From: Streptomyces griseus
GTDB lineage: Bacteria > Actinomycetota > Actinomycetes > Streptomycetales > Streptomycetaceae
DNA: 64,000 nucleotides
Direction of reading: 5' to 3'
NCBI RefSeq assembly: GCF_900460065.1
Contig: NZ_UAVD01000056.1
Location: forward strand, 62,001 to 126,000
This document shows positions 8,198 through 16,322 of this stretch, piece after piece. Position numbers and translations under genes: made by a program. Each line of letters starts with the position of its first letter. The first letter of the stretch is position 1. The notes under the pieces are model-generated. The model saw only the letters and a list, made by a program, of their open reading frames with translations, was not told the DNA's origin and searched no databases.

Positions 8198-9835
8198 ATG
8201 CGCAGTGGAGCGAAGGTCGCCGTGATCGGCGGAGCGTTCGTGCTGGTGGCCGGAGGGGTCGGCTACGGGGCGTACAGCATGCTCGGGGACACCGGCGGCG
8301 GGGACGGCGGTACGCGGAGCGCGTCCGCGTCGTCGAAGGTGAAGACCGGGCCGCCGAGCGCCGAGGAGATAGCGGAGACGTCGAAGGGCTTCCTCGACGC
8401 GTGGGCGGCGGGGGACGCCACGGCCGCGTCGCTCCTCACCAACAACGAGGCGGGCGCGGAACCGGTGCTCGCCTCGTACGGCGAGGACGCCCGCATCGGC
8501 GAGGTGAAGATCACCCCGGGCCCGGCGGTCGGCACGAAGGTGCCCTACACGGTCAAGGCCACCGTCTCGTACGAGGGGAAGTCCAAGCCCCTGTCCTACG
8601 CCTCGGAGCTGACCGTGGTGCGCGGCCTGACGACGGGCAAGGCCCTCGTCGACTGGGACCCGACGGTCGTGCACCCGCAGCTGACGGAGGGGGCGACGCT
8701 GAGGACGGGCGAGTCCTCGACGCCGACGATCGAGGCCGTCGACCGTGACGGGAAGGTGCTGACCAAGGAGAAGTACCCCTCGCTCGGTCCGATCCTGGAC
8801 ACCCTGCGCGAGAAGTACGGGGCGAGCGCGGGCGGTTCGCCCGGCATCGAGACGTGGATCGAGCCCGCGGACGAGACCCAGCCGGACGTCAATCTGCTGA
8901 CCTTGGCCAAGGGCAGGCCGGGGAAGGTGCAGACGACGATCGACGCGGGCGCGCAGGCGGCGGCGGAGCGGGCCGTGAAGAAGTACCCGGAGGCCTCCGT
9001 GGTCGCGGTGAAGCCGTCCACCGGCGCGATCCGCGCGGTGGCCAACAACCCGGCGACCGGGTTCAACGCGGCGATGCAGGGGAAGCAGGCGCCCGGCTCC
9101 ACGCTGAAGATCGTGACGGCGGCACTGCTGCTGGAGAAGGGCCTGGTCACGGCCAACGGGGCGGCGGAATGCCCGAAGGACGTGCTGTATCAGGGGCGTT
9201 CGTTCCACAACCTGGAGCACTTCTCGCTGCCGGACGGCTCCACGTTCACACAGAGCTTCGCCAAGTCGTGCAACACCGCCTTCATCAAGCTGATCGACGA
9301 CACGAAGGACGACGCCGCACTCGCCAAGGAGGCGCGGGACGTCTTCGGGATCGGCCTGGACTGGAAGACGGGTGTCGTCACGACCGACGGCAGCGTGCCG
9401 GAGGAGACCGGTGGCGTGGCCGCCGCCCAGTACATCGGCCAGGGCACGGTCCAGATGAACGCCCTCAACATGGCGTCCATCACCGCAACCGCCCGCACCG
9501 GCACGTTCCGCCAGCCGGTCATCGTCCCGCAGTCCCTGGACAACCGGACGCTGGCGACGGCCTCGCGCTCGCTGTCACCGTCCGTCACCCAGCAGCTGAC
9601 GACGATGATGCGCGCCACCGCCGCCTGGGGCACCGGCGCGGACGCGATGGCCTCGGTGGGCGGTGACAAGGGAGCCAAGACCGGTTCGGCGGAGGTCGAC
9701 GGGCAGGAGACCTCCAACAGCTGGTTCACCGGCTTCAGCAACGACCTCGCGGCAGCGGCGGTCGTCCAGACCGGCGGCCACGGCGGCGACGCGGCGGGCC
9801 CGGTCGTGGCGGAGGTGCTGAAGGCGGGCGGCTGA
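8198..9835 (+). CDS. Penicillin-binding protein, class B-like transpeptidase with NTF2-like domain
   Basis: 545 residues: cytoplasmic stub, membrane helix or uncleaved signal at 6-28, low-complexity Gly/Ser linker to about 52, an NTF2-like N-terminal transpeptidase domain (MecA_N type) at about 55-155, then a D,D-transpeptidase domain from 225 to the end. All three active-site motifs are present: S-T-L-K at 301-304 (acylated Ser301), S-C-N at 357-359, and K-T-G at 494-496. It cross-links peptidoglycan stems outside the membrane. The MecA_N-like domain is common in streptomycete PBPs and does not itself imply low beta-lactam affinity. ATG 8198 has a strong GGGAGGGGGA ribosome site. Position near pmt and an ssgA-like gene matches SCO3156/3157 as I remember them. 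Confidence 0.93.
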   Translation: MRSGAKVAVIGGAFVLVAGGVGYGAYSMLGDTGGGDGGTRSASASSKVKTGPPSAEEIAETSKGFLDAWAAGDATAASLLTNNEAGAEPVLASYGEDARIGEVKITPGPAVGTKVPYTVKATVSYEGKSKPLSYASELTVVRGLTTGKALVDWDPTVVHPQLTEGATLRTGESSTPTIEAVDRDGKVLTKEKYPSLGPILDTLREKYGASAGGSPGIETWIEPADETQPDVNLLTLAKGRPGKVQTTIDAGAQAAAERAVKKYPEASVVAVKPSTGAIRAVANNPATGFNAAMQGKQAPGSTLKIVTAALLLEKGLVTANGAAECPKDVLYQGRSFHNLEHFSLPDGSTFTQSFAKSCNTAFIKLIDDTKDDAALAKEARDVFGIGLDWKTGVVTTDGSVPEETGGVAAAQYIGQGTVQMNALNMASITATARTGTFRQPVIVPQSLDNRTLATASRSLSPSVTQQLTTMMRATAAWGTGADAMASVGGDKGAKTGSAEVDGQETSNSWFTGFSNDLAAAAVVQTGGHGGDAAGPVVAEVLKAGG

Positions 9836-9882
9836 GGGTGGGCGGCTGAGAGGGCGGGCGGCTGAGAGGGCGGGCGGCCGAG
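9826..9882. repeat. Short tandem repeat at the 3' end of the PBP gene
   Basis: The 11-mer GGGCGGCTGAG occurs at 9826, 9840 and 9856, with a one-base variant at 9872. The first copy contains the PBP stop codon (TGA 9833-9835), so the stop context has been duplicated downstream. Spacings are 14, 16 and 16 bp. Confidence 0.8.
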
Positions 9883-9952
9883 GGCGGGCAGCAGGCGCGG
9901 GACGGGGCACGCGGGGCAGCCCCTCGCCGGGCCGCTCGCCGCTCACCGAGCC

Positions 9953-10014
9953 GGGCCGGGCGGTTCGCCGAGCCCGGCCGCTCACCGGGCCGGGCGGTTC
10001 GCCGAGCCCGGCCG
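9953..10014. repeat. Exact 28-bp direct repeat, 34-bp period
   Basis: Copies at 9953-9980 and 9987-10014 are identical over 28 bp and separated by CTCACC, which also precedes the first copy in part. The gap between the PBP gene and the convergent exonuclease gene (9836-10023, 188 bp) consists mostly of repeats. Each copy contains the CCGGGC/GCCCGG complement and can fold, so the array may double as a terminator for both genes. Confidence 0.8.
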
Positions 10015-10023
10015 ACGACGCCC

Positions 10024-10596
10024 CTACCCCGCCGCCCAGTCTCCCCGGCCCGCCAGGTCCAGCACCAGGGCGGCGATGTTCCACGCGTCGTCGTCGCCCC
10101 GGTGGTGGCGGCCCTCCAGCGGGAGGCCGGCCACCTCCAGGGCCTGGGCCATGCCGGGCCGGCGGCGCAGCCCGTACGAAGCGGTGAAGGCGACCTTGGC
10201 GTTCGTGTGCCGCTGCCCGAAGGGGTACTCCGCATCCGTCGCCCGGCACTGACGGGTGAACTGGTTACGGTCGTAGTCGCCCCAACTCGCCCACGGCAGC
10301 TGCCCCGTACGGTGCTCGACCGCCAGCACCCGGCAGGCCTCGGCGAAGGGCAGGCCGCCGTCCACCTCCGCCTGCGTCAGCCCGGTCAGCTCTGTGCAGA
10401 AGGGGCTGACCTTCGAGCGCGCGGGCCGGACCAGCAGCCGGTGCTTGGCCAGCCGCCGGCCCGCGCGCAGGTCGACCACGGTGAGGCCGATCTCGATGAT
10501 CTCGTTCACCTGGCCGGGCGGCGGCTGCCCGTCCCAGCAGGTCGCCTCGACGTCCACCACGTTCAGCAACCAGCCGTCCTGCGCTCCCCTGTCCAT
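10024..10596 (-). CDS. DEDD-family 3'-5' exonuclease (DnaQ/KapD-like)
   Basis: 190 residues carrying the ExoI motif V-V-D-V-E-A-T (Asp15 and Glu17), a central S-W-G-D-Y-D (ExoII Asp) and a C-terminal H-R-G-D-D-D-A-W-N, the H-x4-D ExoIII form of DEDDh exonucleases. It is a stand-alone nuclease domain, not attached to a polymerase. The closest named relatives by layout are KapD/ERI-1-like exonucleases, so the substrate may be RNA 3' ends or DNA; the sequence does not decide. ATG 10596 starts 237 bp upstream of the divergent-free side of the MFS gene and both genes run leftwards. Confidence 0.85.
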   Translation of the reverse strand: MDRGAQDGWLLNVVDVEATCWDGQPPPGQVNEIIEIGLTVVDLRAGRRLAKHRLLVRPARSKVSPFCTELTGLTQAEVDGGLPFAEACRVLAVEHRTGQLPWASWGDYDRNQFTRQCRATDAEYPFGQRHTNAKVAFTASYGLRRRPGMAQALEVAGLPLEGRHHRGDDDAWNIAALVLDLAGRGDWAAG

Positions 10597-10627
10597 GGGG
10601 CGAGCGTAGGAGCCCGCCCGACCCGGG

Positions 10628-11833
10628 TCATCCGGGTTTCGCCGCCCCGCTCCCGGAGGGCGCCGCGGTGGCGGTCCCGGGCGACGCGGCCCCCATCACC
10701 CCCGGTTCCGGAAGGGTGCGGAAGATCAGCCAGCTCAGCAGGGGCATCAGCGCGAGCGGCGCCAGGGCGGTCCGCAGGGACGTCGCGTCGGCGATCGCCC
10801 CGACGGCGGGACTGGCCAGGCCGCCGATGCTGACGGTCAGACCGAGGGTGATCCCGCTGGCGGTGCCGACCCGGGAGGGCAGGTAGTCCTGGCCGAGCGT
10901 GACCTGCAACGAGAAGGGCACGTACAGGCCGGCCGAGGTCAGCGCGAGGAACAGGAAGACGGCCGGGCCGGGCACCCACACCACGCCCGTGACCGCCGCG
11001 ACCGAGACCAGGTACGACCAGCGCGCGACCACCACCCGGTCCCACCGGGCGGCCAGTGACCCGCCGAGCACCGCGCCGACCGTGCTGCCGAGGTAGAGCA
11101 CGAACAGGGCGGCGGTCCCCACGGCGATGCCGCCGCCCAGGCGCTCGCGTACGTACAGCGAGATGAAGGTGCTCAGCCCGATGAACGCGACCGACCGGAA
11201 GACCACGGCCAGGGACAGCCGTACGAAGGAGGCGACGTCGTCGCTCCCGGCCGGCGGCGGCGTCGTCCGGGCCCCGGCAGCCTGCCGCTGCTGGAGGACG
11301 CGCACGACCGGCAGGCACAGCGCGGCGCCGACGAGGGCCGGCAGCACGAGCAGGGGCGTCCAGCGCAGCCCTCCGACGCTCATCGCGGCGGCAACCATGA
11401 GCGGGGCGAGCGCGAAGCCGACCGTGCCGCCCGTGGAGAACCAGCCCATCGCGCGGTGGCTGCCCCGGCCGGCGATCCGGGCGACCCGGGCGGACTCGGG
11501 GTGGTAGGCGGCCACCCCGATGCCCGACAGCGCGACGAACACCAGGGTGAGCGGATAGGAGCCGCTCAGGCCGCTCAGCGCGATGCCGAGCCCGCCGAGC
11601 AGGGTGCTCACCGGCAGAAGCCACGGCAGCGCCCAGCGGTCGGTGAGCAGGCCGAACAGCGGCTGGGCCACGGAGGACAGCAGCGTGGCGGCCAGCACGA
11701 TGCCCGAGGCGACCGCGAGGGAGTAGGAGCGCTCGGCGATGAAGAAGGGCACCAGGGCGGCGACGGAGCCCTGGTAGACGTCGACACAGGCATGGCCCAC
11801 GGACAGCAGGATGATCGGCGCGTTCCTTCGCAT
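10628..11833 (-). CDS. MFS transporter, fosmidomycin-resistance-like
   Basis: 401 residues with 12 predicted membrane helices and a hydrophilic central loop near 185-205. The start M-R-R-N-A-P-I-I-L-L-S-V-G-H-A-C-V-D-V-Y and the A-A-Y-H-P-E-S segment of helix 4 are typical of the fosmidomycin-resistance (Fsr) branch of the major facilitator superfamily; these are proton-driven exporters of small molecules. The open frame runs much further upstream, but only over the antisense of the AraC gene; ATG 11833 is the real start. It faces the AraC-type gene across 51 bp, so the regulator very likely controls it. The natural substrate is unknown. Confidence 0.9.
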   Translation of the reverse strand: MRRNAPIILLSVGHACVDVYQGSVAALVPFFIAERSYSLAVASGIVLAATLLSSVAQPLFGLLTDRWALPWLLPVSTLLGGLGIALSGLSGSYPLTLVFVALSGIGVAAYHPESARVARIAGRGSHRAMGWFSTGGTVGFALAPLMVAAAMSVGGLRWTPLLVLPALVGAALCLPVVRVLQQRQAAGARTTPPPAGSDDVASFVRLSLAVVFRSVAFIGLSTFISLYVRERLGGGIAVGTAALFVLYLGSTVGAVLGGSLAARWDRVVVARWSYLVSVAAVTGVVWVPGPAVFLFLALTSAGLYVPFSLQVTLGQDYLPSRVGTASGITLGLTVSIGGLASPAVGAIADATSLRTALAPLALMPLLSWLIFRTLPEPGVMGAASPGTATAAPSGSGAAKPG

Positions 11834-11884
11834 CCCGCCATGGTCCGGCCCCGCGCCGCTGTCGCGCTTTCGATAAACTGCCAC

Positions 11885-12751
11885 ATGATGACGAACATCC
11901 GCCAGGCTGGGCAGCCGGCTCCGGCCCGGCCCGCTCCGGTCCTGAGGTCCTCGGTCCAACCGGCCACCTCCGCCCGGCAGGCCTCCGCCCGGCGGAATGC
12001 GCCGCGGCAGGATTCCGTCCGCCACGATCCGGTGGCCCCGACCCGCACCCGGCGGCTGGCTCCCGGCGGCTCGATCGACGCCCACCGGCACGACGACCAC
12101 CAGATCGTCTACGCGGGCCGCGGGGTTCTGACCGTCACGACCAGCGCGGGGTCCTGGGTCGCCCCGGCCACCCGCGCGATCTGGGTGCCCGCAGGCACCG
12201 TCCACGCGCACCGGGCCTACGGCGAACTCGATCTGCACCTCGTGGGGCTCCCCGTCACCGAGAATCCGCTCGGCCTGGAGACACCGACCGTGCTGGCCGT
12301 CAGCCCGCTGCTGCGCGAACTGCTCATCGCCTACACCCGCGCCGAGGACGACGACCGCCCCGAACGGGCCCGCCTGCGCGCCGTGCTCCTCGACCAGCTG
12401 CGGGCCTCCGCCCAGCAGCCCCTGCACCTGCCCACTCCCACCACGCCCCTGCTGCGCGCCCTGTGCGACATCCTGCGGGCCGACCCGGCCGACAGCCGTA
12501 CGCTCGCCGAGCTCGGCCACCTGGTCGGGGCGAGCGACCGGACCCTGTCCCGGCTGTTCCGCAGCGACCTCGGCATGACCTTCCCGCAGTGGCGCACCCA
12601 GCTCCGCCTGCACCACGCCCTGATCCTCCTGACCGAACGGACGCCGGTGACCACGGTGGCGCACCAGTGCGGCTGGTCGTCGACCAGCGCTTTCATCGAG
12701 GTGTTCCGCCGCACGTTCGGCCACACCCCGGGCTCCCACCGGACGGAGTGA
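11885..12751 (+). CDS. AraC-family transcriptional regulator with cupin sensor
   Basis: 288 residues: a disordered Pro/Ala/Arg-rich N-terminus (1-52), a cupin-like sensor domain at about 57-122 (H-R-H-D-D-H-Q-I-V-Y-A-G-R-G near 68-80 and V-P-A-G-T-V-H-A-H), and a C-terminal double helix-turn-helix AraC domain at 188-283 with the family's F-P-Q-W-R ... A-x-x-x-L segments and the F-x-x-x-F-R-R-T-F-G-H-T-P-G end. The ATG pair at 11885/11888 are both possible starts. It is divergent to the MFS exporter with a 51-bp shared promoter region, the usual arrangement for a local ligand-responsive activator. Confidence 0.9.
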   Translation: MMTNIRQAGQPAPARPAPVLRSSVQPATSARQASARRNAPRQDSVRHDPVAPTRTRRLAPGGSIDAHRHDDHQIVYAGRGVLTVTTSAGSWVAPATRAIWVPAGTVHAHRAYGELDLHLVGLPVTENPLGLETPTVLAVSPLLRELLIAYTRAEDDDRPERARLRAVLLDQLRASAQQPLHLPTPTTPLLRALCDILRADPADSRTLAELGHLVGASDRTLSRLFRSDLGMTFPQWRTQLRLHHALILLTERTPVTTVAHQCGWSSTSAFIEVFRRTFGHTPGSHRTE

Positions 12752-12908
12752 GAGCACCGGCCCGCGCGAGGGGACCGGCGTCCGGCGCTGGGAACGGCGC
12801 GCGGCGGCCGGCGCTCGCAACGGCGTACGCGGCAGGGCGTCGGCGGCATCGCGCCCACCACCCGGAACCCACTCGCATGCATACTGCACCGACCGCTAGC
12901 GTGCAGCC

Positions 12909-13430
12909 ATGAGCACACCCGAACCCCCCGAAAGCACGCCCGCCGCCGCCCCCGTCTCCCACGCCCACCCCCGGTTCGCCGAGGCGCTGGCCGAGCTGGG
13001 CCTCCAGGTCGAGGTGCGCCGCTTCCCCGACGCGACCAGGACCGCCGTCGAGGCCGCGGCGGCGGTCGGCTGCGAGCTGAGCGAGATCGTCAAGTCGCTG
13101 GTCTTCACGGCGGACGGCGTGCCGGTGCTGGTCCTGATGGACGGGTCGTCCCGGGTGGACGTCGAGCTGGTACGGCGGGAACTGGGCGCGCGGAAGGTCA
13201 AGCGGGCGGACGCGGACCTGGTCCGGGAGACCACGGGCTACGCCATCGGGGGCGTGCCCCCGTTCGGCCACGCCACGAAGACCCGCGTCCTGGCCGACCG
13301 GCGCCTCCTCGACCACGCGGTGGTGTGGGCGGCGGCGGGCACCCCGCACACGGTGTTCCCGCTGGACCCGAAAACACTGATCGCCCACGCGGGCGCGACG
13401 GTCGCGGATGTGCGCGAGCCCGCCAAGTGA
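12909..13430 (+). CDS. YbaK/EbsC-family aminoacyl-tRNA deacylase
   Basis: 173 residues. An N-terminal Pro/Ala-rich tail is followed by the YbaK domain with the conserved E-I-V-K-S-L-V-F, V-L-M-D-G-S-S-R-V-D and G-G-V-P-P-F-G-H segments. Family members hydrolyse mischarged tRNAs (Cys-tRNA-Pro, Ala-tRNA-Pro and similar) in trans; which amino acid this one edits cannot be read from the sequence. The stop codon overlaps the GTG of the EamA gene (GTGA), indicating coupled translation although the two functions are not obviously related. Confidence 0.9.
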   Translation: MSTPEPPESTPAAAPVSHAHPRFAEALAELGLQVEVRRFPDATRTAVEAAAAVGCELSEIVKSLVFTADGVPVLVLMDGSSRVDVELVRRELGARKVKRADADLVRETTGYAIGGVPPFGHATKTRVLADRRLLDHAVVWAAAGTPHTVFPLDPKTLIAHAGATVADVREPAK

Positions 13431-14278
13431 CCCCTCTGGTCGCCCTCGCCGTCCTCATAGCCGCCGTCACGCACGCCAGTTGGAACGCCATCGCGCACGC
13501 GATCAAGGACCAGCTGCTCTCCTTCACGCTGATCTCCGGCGGCGGACTGCTGATCGGCGCGGCGATGGCCCTCTTCGCCCCGTTCCCGGCGGCGGAGGCC
13601 TGGCCGTACCTCCTGGTATCGGCCGCGTTGCACGTGGCGTACATGATGCTGCTGATGCGCTCGTTCACGCTCGGCGACTTCGGGCAGATGTACCCGATCG
13701 CCCGGGGCACGGCCCCGCTGGTGGTGACGGTCCTGGCGGCGGTGTTCGTCGGCGAGCGCCCGGACGCCTGGGCCACGGCGGGCGTGGCGGTGGCCTCGGC
13801 CGGCCTGGTCGGCCTGGCGCTGTGGGGCATCCGGGGCTCCGGGAAGCGCCCGCACTGGCCGGCGATCGTGGCCGCCCTCGGCACGGGCCTGGCCATCGCC
13901 GGATACACGACGGTGGACGGCGTCGGTGTCAGGGCCTCCGGCACCCCGCTGGGCTACGTCGCCTGGCTGATGATCCTGGAGGGCCTGGCGATCCCGGCGT
14001 ACGCGTACTACCGCCGCCGCTCCGAACTGCTGACGCAGCTCAGGCCGTTCGCCGCCCGGGGCCTGCTCGGCGCGGCCCTGTCGGTGGTCGCGTACGGACT
14101 GGTCCTCTGGGCCCAGACGAGGGCCCCGCTGGCCCCGATCGCGGCCCTGCGGGAGTCGTCGATCATCGTGGGCGCGGCGATCGGCACGCTGTTCTTCAAG
14201 GAGCGCTTCGGGGCTCCGAGGATCGCGGCGGCGGGGCTGATGGTGGTGGGCATCGGCCTGATGCTGCACACGAGTTGA
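13427..14278 (+). CDS. EamA-family (DMT superfamily) transporter
   Basis: 283 residues from a GTG overlapping the stop of the deacylase gene. There are ten hydrophobic helices arranged as two EamA repeats (about 1-135 and 150-280). The first repeat carries T-H-A-S-W-N-A and M-Y-P-I-A-R-G-T-A-P-L, the second A-P-L-A-P-I-A-A-L-R-E-S-S and F-K-E-R-F-G. Proteins of this kind export metabolites such as amino acids, nucleosides or pigments; the substrate is not known. The gene ends 8 bp before the convergent DUF397 gene. Confidence 0.9.
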   Translation: MTPLVALAVLIAAVTHASWNAIAHAIKDQLLSFTLISGGGLLIGAAMALFAPFPAAEAWPYLLVSAALHVAYMMLLMRSFTLGDFGQMYPIARGTAPLVVTVLAAVFVGERPDAWATAGVAVASAGLVGLALWGIRGSGKRPHWPAIVAALGTGLAIAGYTTVDGVGVRASGTPLGYVAWLMILEGLAIPAYAYYRRRSELLTQLRPFAARGLLGAALSVVAYGLVLWAQTRAPLAPIAALRESSIIVGAAIGTLFFKERFGAPRIAAAGLMVVGIGLMLHTS

Positions 14279-14286
14279 GGCCCGCT

Positions 14287-14511
14287 TCAGCGGCCTTCGC
14301 CGCCGCCGCCGCCCGCGTACGGGACGAAGGCCGCCCATGCGGTGGGGGTGAGGGCGAGGCGGGGACCCTGCGTGTTCTTGGAGTCGCGTACGAGGACGGC
14401 GTCGGAGGCCGCCGCGACCTCGACGCACTCGCTTCCGTTGCTGCTGTCGCTGTAGCTGCTCTTGAACCAGCGCAGCTCGGAAGAGTTCCCGGCAAACGGC
14501 TTGCGCATCAT
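14287..14511 (-). CDS. DUF397 small protein (partner of the XRE/DUF5753 regulator)
   Basis: 74 residues. The DUF397 signature is visible: L-R-W-F-K-S-S-Y-S-D-S-S-N-G-S-E-C-V-E-V-A followed by V-L-V-R-D-S-K and F-V. ATG 14511 overlaps the stop of the upstream regulator gene (ATGA); ATG 14508 is equally possible. DUF397 proteins are extremely common in Streptomyces, and the best-known one, in the bldB/whiJ family neighbourhoods, works with an XRE regulator as a toxin-antitoxin-like or developmental switch (Scr1-type systems). That partnership is family knowledge, not visible here beyond gene order. Confidence 0.93.
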   Translation of the reverse strand: MMRKPFAGNSSELRWFKSSYSDSSNGSECVEVAAASDAVLVRDSKNTQGPRLALTPTAWAAFVPYAGGGGGEGR

Positions 14512-15386
14512 GTCTCTCCCAGCACTCTCTCGATGAAGGCCGTCGACTCCGGAGGGGTGAGAGCCTGGGCCCGGATCATTCCACACCGCAGATCAAGGAT
14601 TCGGACCTGCTTGGGGTCCGAGACCGGGCGACCTGCGAACGCACCCTCGGAGCGCCCCACCGCCGTACCGTCCCTGAACTTCAGCACCTGGATCTCCCCA
14701 TCGATTCCTGCGTGCTCTTCCCGATCCATCGGCATCACCTGGACCGTCACGTTGCGCAACTTGTTCATGACCAACAGGTGTTCGAGCTGGCGACGCAACA
14801 CCATCCTGCCTCCGAGGGGACGCCGGAGCACCACCTCTTCCAGGACGAATCCGAGCGTCGGAGCAGGTGAACGCTCGAAGATGGTCTGTCGAGCCATGCG
14901 CGCGGCCACTCCGCGCTCGATCTCCTCCTGCGGATAGGCGGGTTGGCGCATCGAGAACAGCGACCGCGCGTACTCGGCCGTCTGCAAAAGACCATGGACG
15001 CTGCTGTTGCCGTAAGCGAGAACCTCCACCGCCGCAGCCTCCAGCTTGGCAAGCTCCCGGATCTTCTTCGGATACCGCACCTCCGCGACATCCGGCTTCA
15101 TCGCCGCGAGCTTGCCGCCCGCCCCCACCGCCACATCCACCGCGTCCATGAACTCCGGGCGCGGAATGCGGCTCCCGCCCTCCACCTTGTAGATCAGGTC
15201 CTCGCCGTACCCCAGCAACGAACCCAGCTCGCCCGCCCGCAGGCCCGCCGCCTCGCGCCAGGTCTTGATCTGGCGGCCGACCGCCGCGACGACCGCCGCC
15301 CCCGACTCGTCGTCCGGGTCGACCTCCCAGCCGGGTTCGTCCACCGCGTCCTTGCCCCGTTCCGTGCCGTCATCGACCATGCTCAT
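14508..15386 (-). CDS. XRE-family regulator with DUF5753 (Scr1-type antitoxin-like)
   Basis: 292 residues. A helix-turn-helix domain at about 36-82 (W-R-E-A-A-G-L-R-A-G-E-L-G-S-L-L-G-Y and the recognition part I-Y-K-V-E-G-G-S-R-I-P) is followed by the DUF5753 region at about 105-285 with V-H-G-L-L-Q-T-A-E-Y-A-R, A-R-M-A-R-Q and V-Q-V-M-P. An acidic N-terminal extension precedes the helix-turn-helix. The start MSMVDDG at ATG 15386 was chosen because the upstream extension of the frame runs over the divergent ATPase gene. Together with the flanking DUF397 and ATPase genes it forms the standard streptomycete trio. Confidence 0.93.
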   Translation of the reverse strand: MSMVDDGTERGKDAVDEPGWEVDPDDESGAAVVAAVGRQIKTWREAAGLRAGELGSLLGYGEDLIYKVEGGSRIPRPEFMDAVDVAVGAGGKLAAMKPDVAEVRYPKKIRELAKLEAAAVEVLAYGNSSVHGLLQTAEYARSLFSMRQPAYPQEEIERGVAARMARQTIFERSPAPTLGFVLEEVVLRRPLGGRMVLRRQLEHLLVMNKLRNVTVQVMPMDREEHAGIDGEIQVLKFRDGTAVGRSEGAFAGRPVSDPKQVRILDLRCGMIRAQALTPPESTAFIERVLGET

Positions 15387-15551
15387 GCGAGCCCCCGCTT
15401 CCGACGTGCGTGCCGTTCCTGCCTCAACCTCGTCCGTGCCTCGCACGTCACCGCCGACAGCCCGGACAGCACCGGACAAGCCCTGGACAGTGGCCGTACG
15501 CAACGGGCGCATCACTGGGAAAGGTACGCCGGGGCGGCCACGCTGAGTGAC

Positions 15552-15992
15552 ATGAACCAAGAAGTCGCCCGCACCCAACACGCGCCCATCGACAGGGCGT
15601 TCACCGTGCTTCTCTCCCCCACCCGCCGAGGAGCCCGGCTCGCCCGGCTGCTCACGGCGGCCCATCTCGGCGCGTGGGGACTCCCGGCGCAGGCGGAGAA
15701 CGCAGCGCACATCGTGGCCGAGCTGGCGGCCAACGCCATGGCGCACGGGCGCGTGAAGGGCCGGGACTTCCAACTCGGCCTCGCTGTCCGCAACGGCACC
15801 CTCCGGATCGAGGTCACCGACACGCGCGGCGACAGCGTTCCGCCGGGGCCGGGGGCCGTCAAGCCGCCCGAGGACGACGCGGAGACCGGGCGGGGCCTGC
15901 TGATCGTGGAGGCGCTGGCCGACCACTGGGGCATCGCACCCGGACCCGTTCCCCGTAAGACCGTGTGGGCGGAGATCGACCTCGTACGGTGA
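15552..15992 (+). CDS. GHKL ATP-binding protein, anti-sigma-factor kinase-like
   Basis: 146 residues with a HATPase_c_2 (RsbW/SpoIIAB-like) fold: N-box with E-L-A-A-N-A-M-A-H-G (Asn61), G1 box V-T-D-T-R-G-D (Asp90), and G2 G-R-G-L-L-I-V-E-A-L-A (from 113). There is no sensor or phospho-acceptor domain. Related short proteins phosphorylate anti-anti-sigma partners or act with XRE/DUF397 neighbours. The ATG at 15552 is divergent to the XRE gene with a 165-bp gap between starts. Confidence 0.9.
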   Translation: MNQEVARTQHAPIDRAFTVLLSPTRRGARLARLLTAAHLGAWGLPAQAENAAHIVAELAANAMAHGRVKGRDFQLGLAVRNGTLRIEVTDTRGDSVPPGPGAVKPPEDDAETGRGLLIVEALADHWGIAPGPVPRKTVWAEIDLVR

Positions 15993-16257
15993 CGGCTCCC
16001 GCCGGGTCGTGCGCCGCCGCGACCCGGTGCGTCCCCCAGCCCCCCGGCCGGATCGTTCGCCACCGCGATCCGGTGAAGCGCGACATCAACTACCCAAAGA
16101 AACAGGAGAAAGAACCCCACCCGACCCACCCCCGGCGGCCACCTGACGCACCCCAGGGGCTCGTCACCCACACGGGTGAGGTTTTCCAACTCGGCTCGCT
16201 TTCGGGCCGGTTGTCCGGCATATGCTCACGCCAGCACCACCCCACCGGACATACGTC

Positions 16258-16293
16258 GGCCCTCGACCGGGAGTGCAATCCCAACCGAGGGCC
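16258..16293. promoter_or_regulatory. Inverted repeat upstream of the winged-helix/zinc-ribbon gene
   Basis: The gap 15993-16322 (330 bp) holds no convincing gene. Its only clear structure is an inverted repeat with 8-bp arms (16258-16265 GGCCCTCG and 16286-16293 CGAGGGCC) enclosing a second small GGGA/TCCC pairing. It ends 29 bp before ATG 16323, and a ribosome site AAGGAAGAAAG lies between. A possible -10-like CATATG is at about 16230. It may be an operator or a leader hairpin for the downstream gene. Confidence 0.6.
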
Positions 16294-16322
16294 TGACCAC
16301 CAAGGAAGAAAGCCGCTTCCCG

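Noticed and set aside
8198..9835. PBP as a methicillin-resistance determinant because of its MecA_N-like domain
   Set aside because: That domain is usual in housekeeping streptomycete PBPs and the gene sits in core synteny.
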